29,611 nt of DNA from Alistipes sp. Lineage in GTDB: Bacteria; Bacteroidota; Bacteroidia; Bacteroidales; Rikenellaceae. Under the pieces are notes generated by a model. It worked only from the letters and a program-made list of their open reading frames with translations, did not search any database and had not been told where the DNA came from. Both the position numbers and the translations under genes were made by a program. This document shows, piece after piece, positions 29,138 to 29,611 of this stretch (position 1 is its first letter; each line of letters starts with the position of its first letter). The stretch is from positions 1-29,611 of the forward strand of contig JAGBWT010000096.1 in the NCBI GenBank assembly GCA_017629615.1, given 5' to 3'.

Positions 29138-29611
29138 ATGAAAAAATTATTTTTGGTTTTGGCAGTTGCTGCTCTGTCGTTCAGCACTGCAATCGCACAG
29201 GAGGCTGCAACCGCTGCACCTGTTGAAGAGGCAACCGTAGAGAATGCAGAGGCTGTGGCAACCGAGGCTGTTGCAGCAGAAGAGGCTGTTGAGGCTCTCA
29301 ACCCAGAGACTCAAATCGCTGGTGACTCGTTGCACTACGTTCTTATGCAGAAGTTCCTCGAAGGTGGTTGGGGTTGGATGCTCCCAATCCTTATCGTGTT
29401 GGTACTTGGTTTGGCTATCGCTATCGAGCGTATCCTCTTCCTCGGCCTTTCGACCATCAACACCAAGAAGTTCATCGCCAAAGTAGAGAAGGCTCTCAAC
29501 GAGGGTGGCATCGAGGCTGCAAAGGCTGTTTGCCGCGACACAAAGGGTCCAATCGCTTCGATTTACTGGCAGGGTCTCGACCGCTACGACCAGGGTTTGG
29601 ACGCAGTTGAG
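29138..29611 (+). CDS. MotA/TolQ/ExbB-family proton channel protein (3' end outside window)
   Basis: Inner-membrane proton-channel subunit that, with ExbD/TolR-type partners, powers TonB or Tol systems. The first 21 residues (MKKLFLVLAVAALSFSTAIA) look like a signal peptide or first membrane helix. An Ala/Glu/Val-rich acidic stretch of about 35 residues follows (EAATAAPVEEATVENAEAVA). The family begins at ALNPETQIAGDSLHYVLMQK, then GGWGWMLPILIVLVLGLAIA, AIERILFLGLSTINTKKFI and the start of the cytoplasmic loop. 158 codons are visible and the frame is open at the edge. The leader is A/T-rich with no clear TAnnTTTG box nearby. TolQ and ExbB cannot be told apart without the downstream genes. Confidence 0.88.
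   Translation, partial: MKKLFLVLAVAALSFSTAIAQEAATAAPVEEATVENAEAVATEAVAAEEAVEALNPETQIAGDSLHYVLMQKFLEGGWGWMLPILIVLVLGLAIAIERILFLGLSTINTKKFIAKVEKALNEGGIEAAKAVCRDTKGPIASIYWQGLDRYDQGLDAVE

Overview
The window looks like chromosomal DNA from a Bacteroidales bacterium, most likely Alistipes or a close relative in Rikenellaceae. The taxon is inferred from several things seen here. Protein-coding and tRNA genes are preceded by the Bacteroidetes -7 box TAnnTTTG, with TTTG or TTG about 19-20 bases upstream in the best cases. The tRNA genes do not encode CCA. FtsA/FtsZ, the YitT protein, the nucleoside permease and the S1/P1 nucleases have Bacteroidetes-like sequence. No genus-diagnostic gene is present.

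Layout. Positions 1-14656 are all read on the minus strand. In transcription order they hold a TIGR01212-type radical SAM protein, a YitT transporter-like protein, priA, comF, dnaB, comM, then murG-murC-ftsQ-ftsA-ftsZ (ftsZ runs off the left edge). The cell-wall/division genes have their own promoter in front of murG, so they are cut off from the rest of a classical dcw cluster. From 14844 to 19534 the plus strand carries a compact run: cytidine deaminase, an RluA-family pseudouridine synthase, dtd, two tandem S1/P1-type nucleases (the second with degraded metal ligands) and a large surface lipoprotein. From 19535 to 25952 protein genes (FAD dehydrogenase, secreted glycerophosphodiesterase, nucleoside permease) alternate with minus-strand genes: tRNA-Leu(UAG), a small exported protein, tRNA-Gln(CUG) and tRNA-Cys(GCA). 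From 25953 dprA-tatD-ansA form a tight plus-strand operon, followed by the start of an ExbB/TolQ-type proton channel cut by the right edge.

What stands out. (1) All four convergent gene junctions in the window carry an inverted array of 9-bp units (GGGTAGATT-like arm, short loop, CTACCCAGC-like arm), and no other junction does. (2) All three tRNA genes have a truncated copy of their own 3' end lying between that array and the tRNA, giving the same module three times: gene, array, tRNA fragment, tRNA, divergent promoters, next gene. (3) priA carries a one-base deletion that replaces its last 39 residues; the missing tail is intact in the -1 frame and would overlap comF. (4) FtsQ has a roughly 115-residue charged helical insertion. 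(5) The second S1/P1 nuclease has lost four of nine zinc ligands.

Themes shared by neighbours are nucleic-acid salvage (secreted nuclease, deaminase, permease), DNA uptake/recombination (comF, comM, dprA, priA) and envelope growth (mur/fts). No CRISPR array, complete insertion sequence, phage or conjugative gene was recognised.
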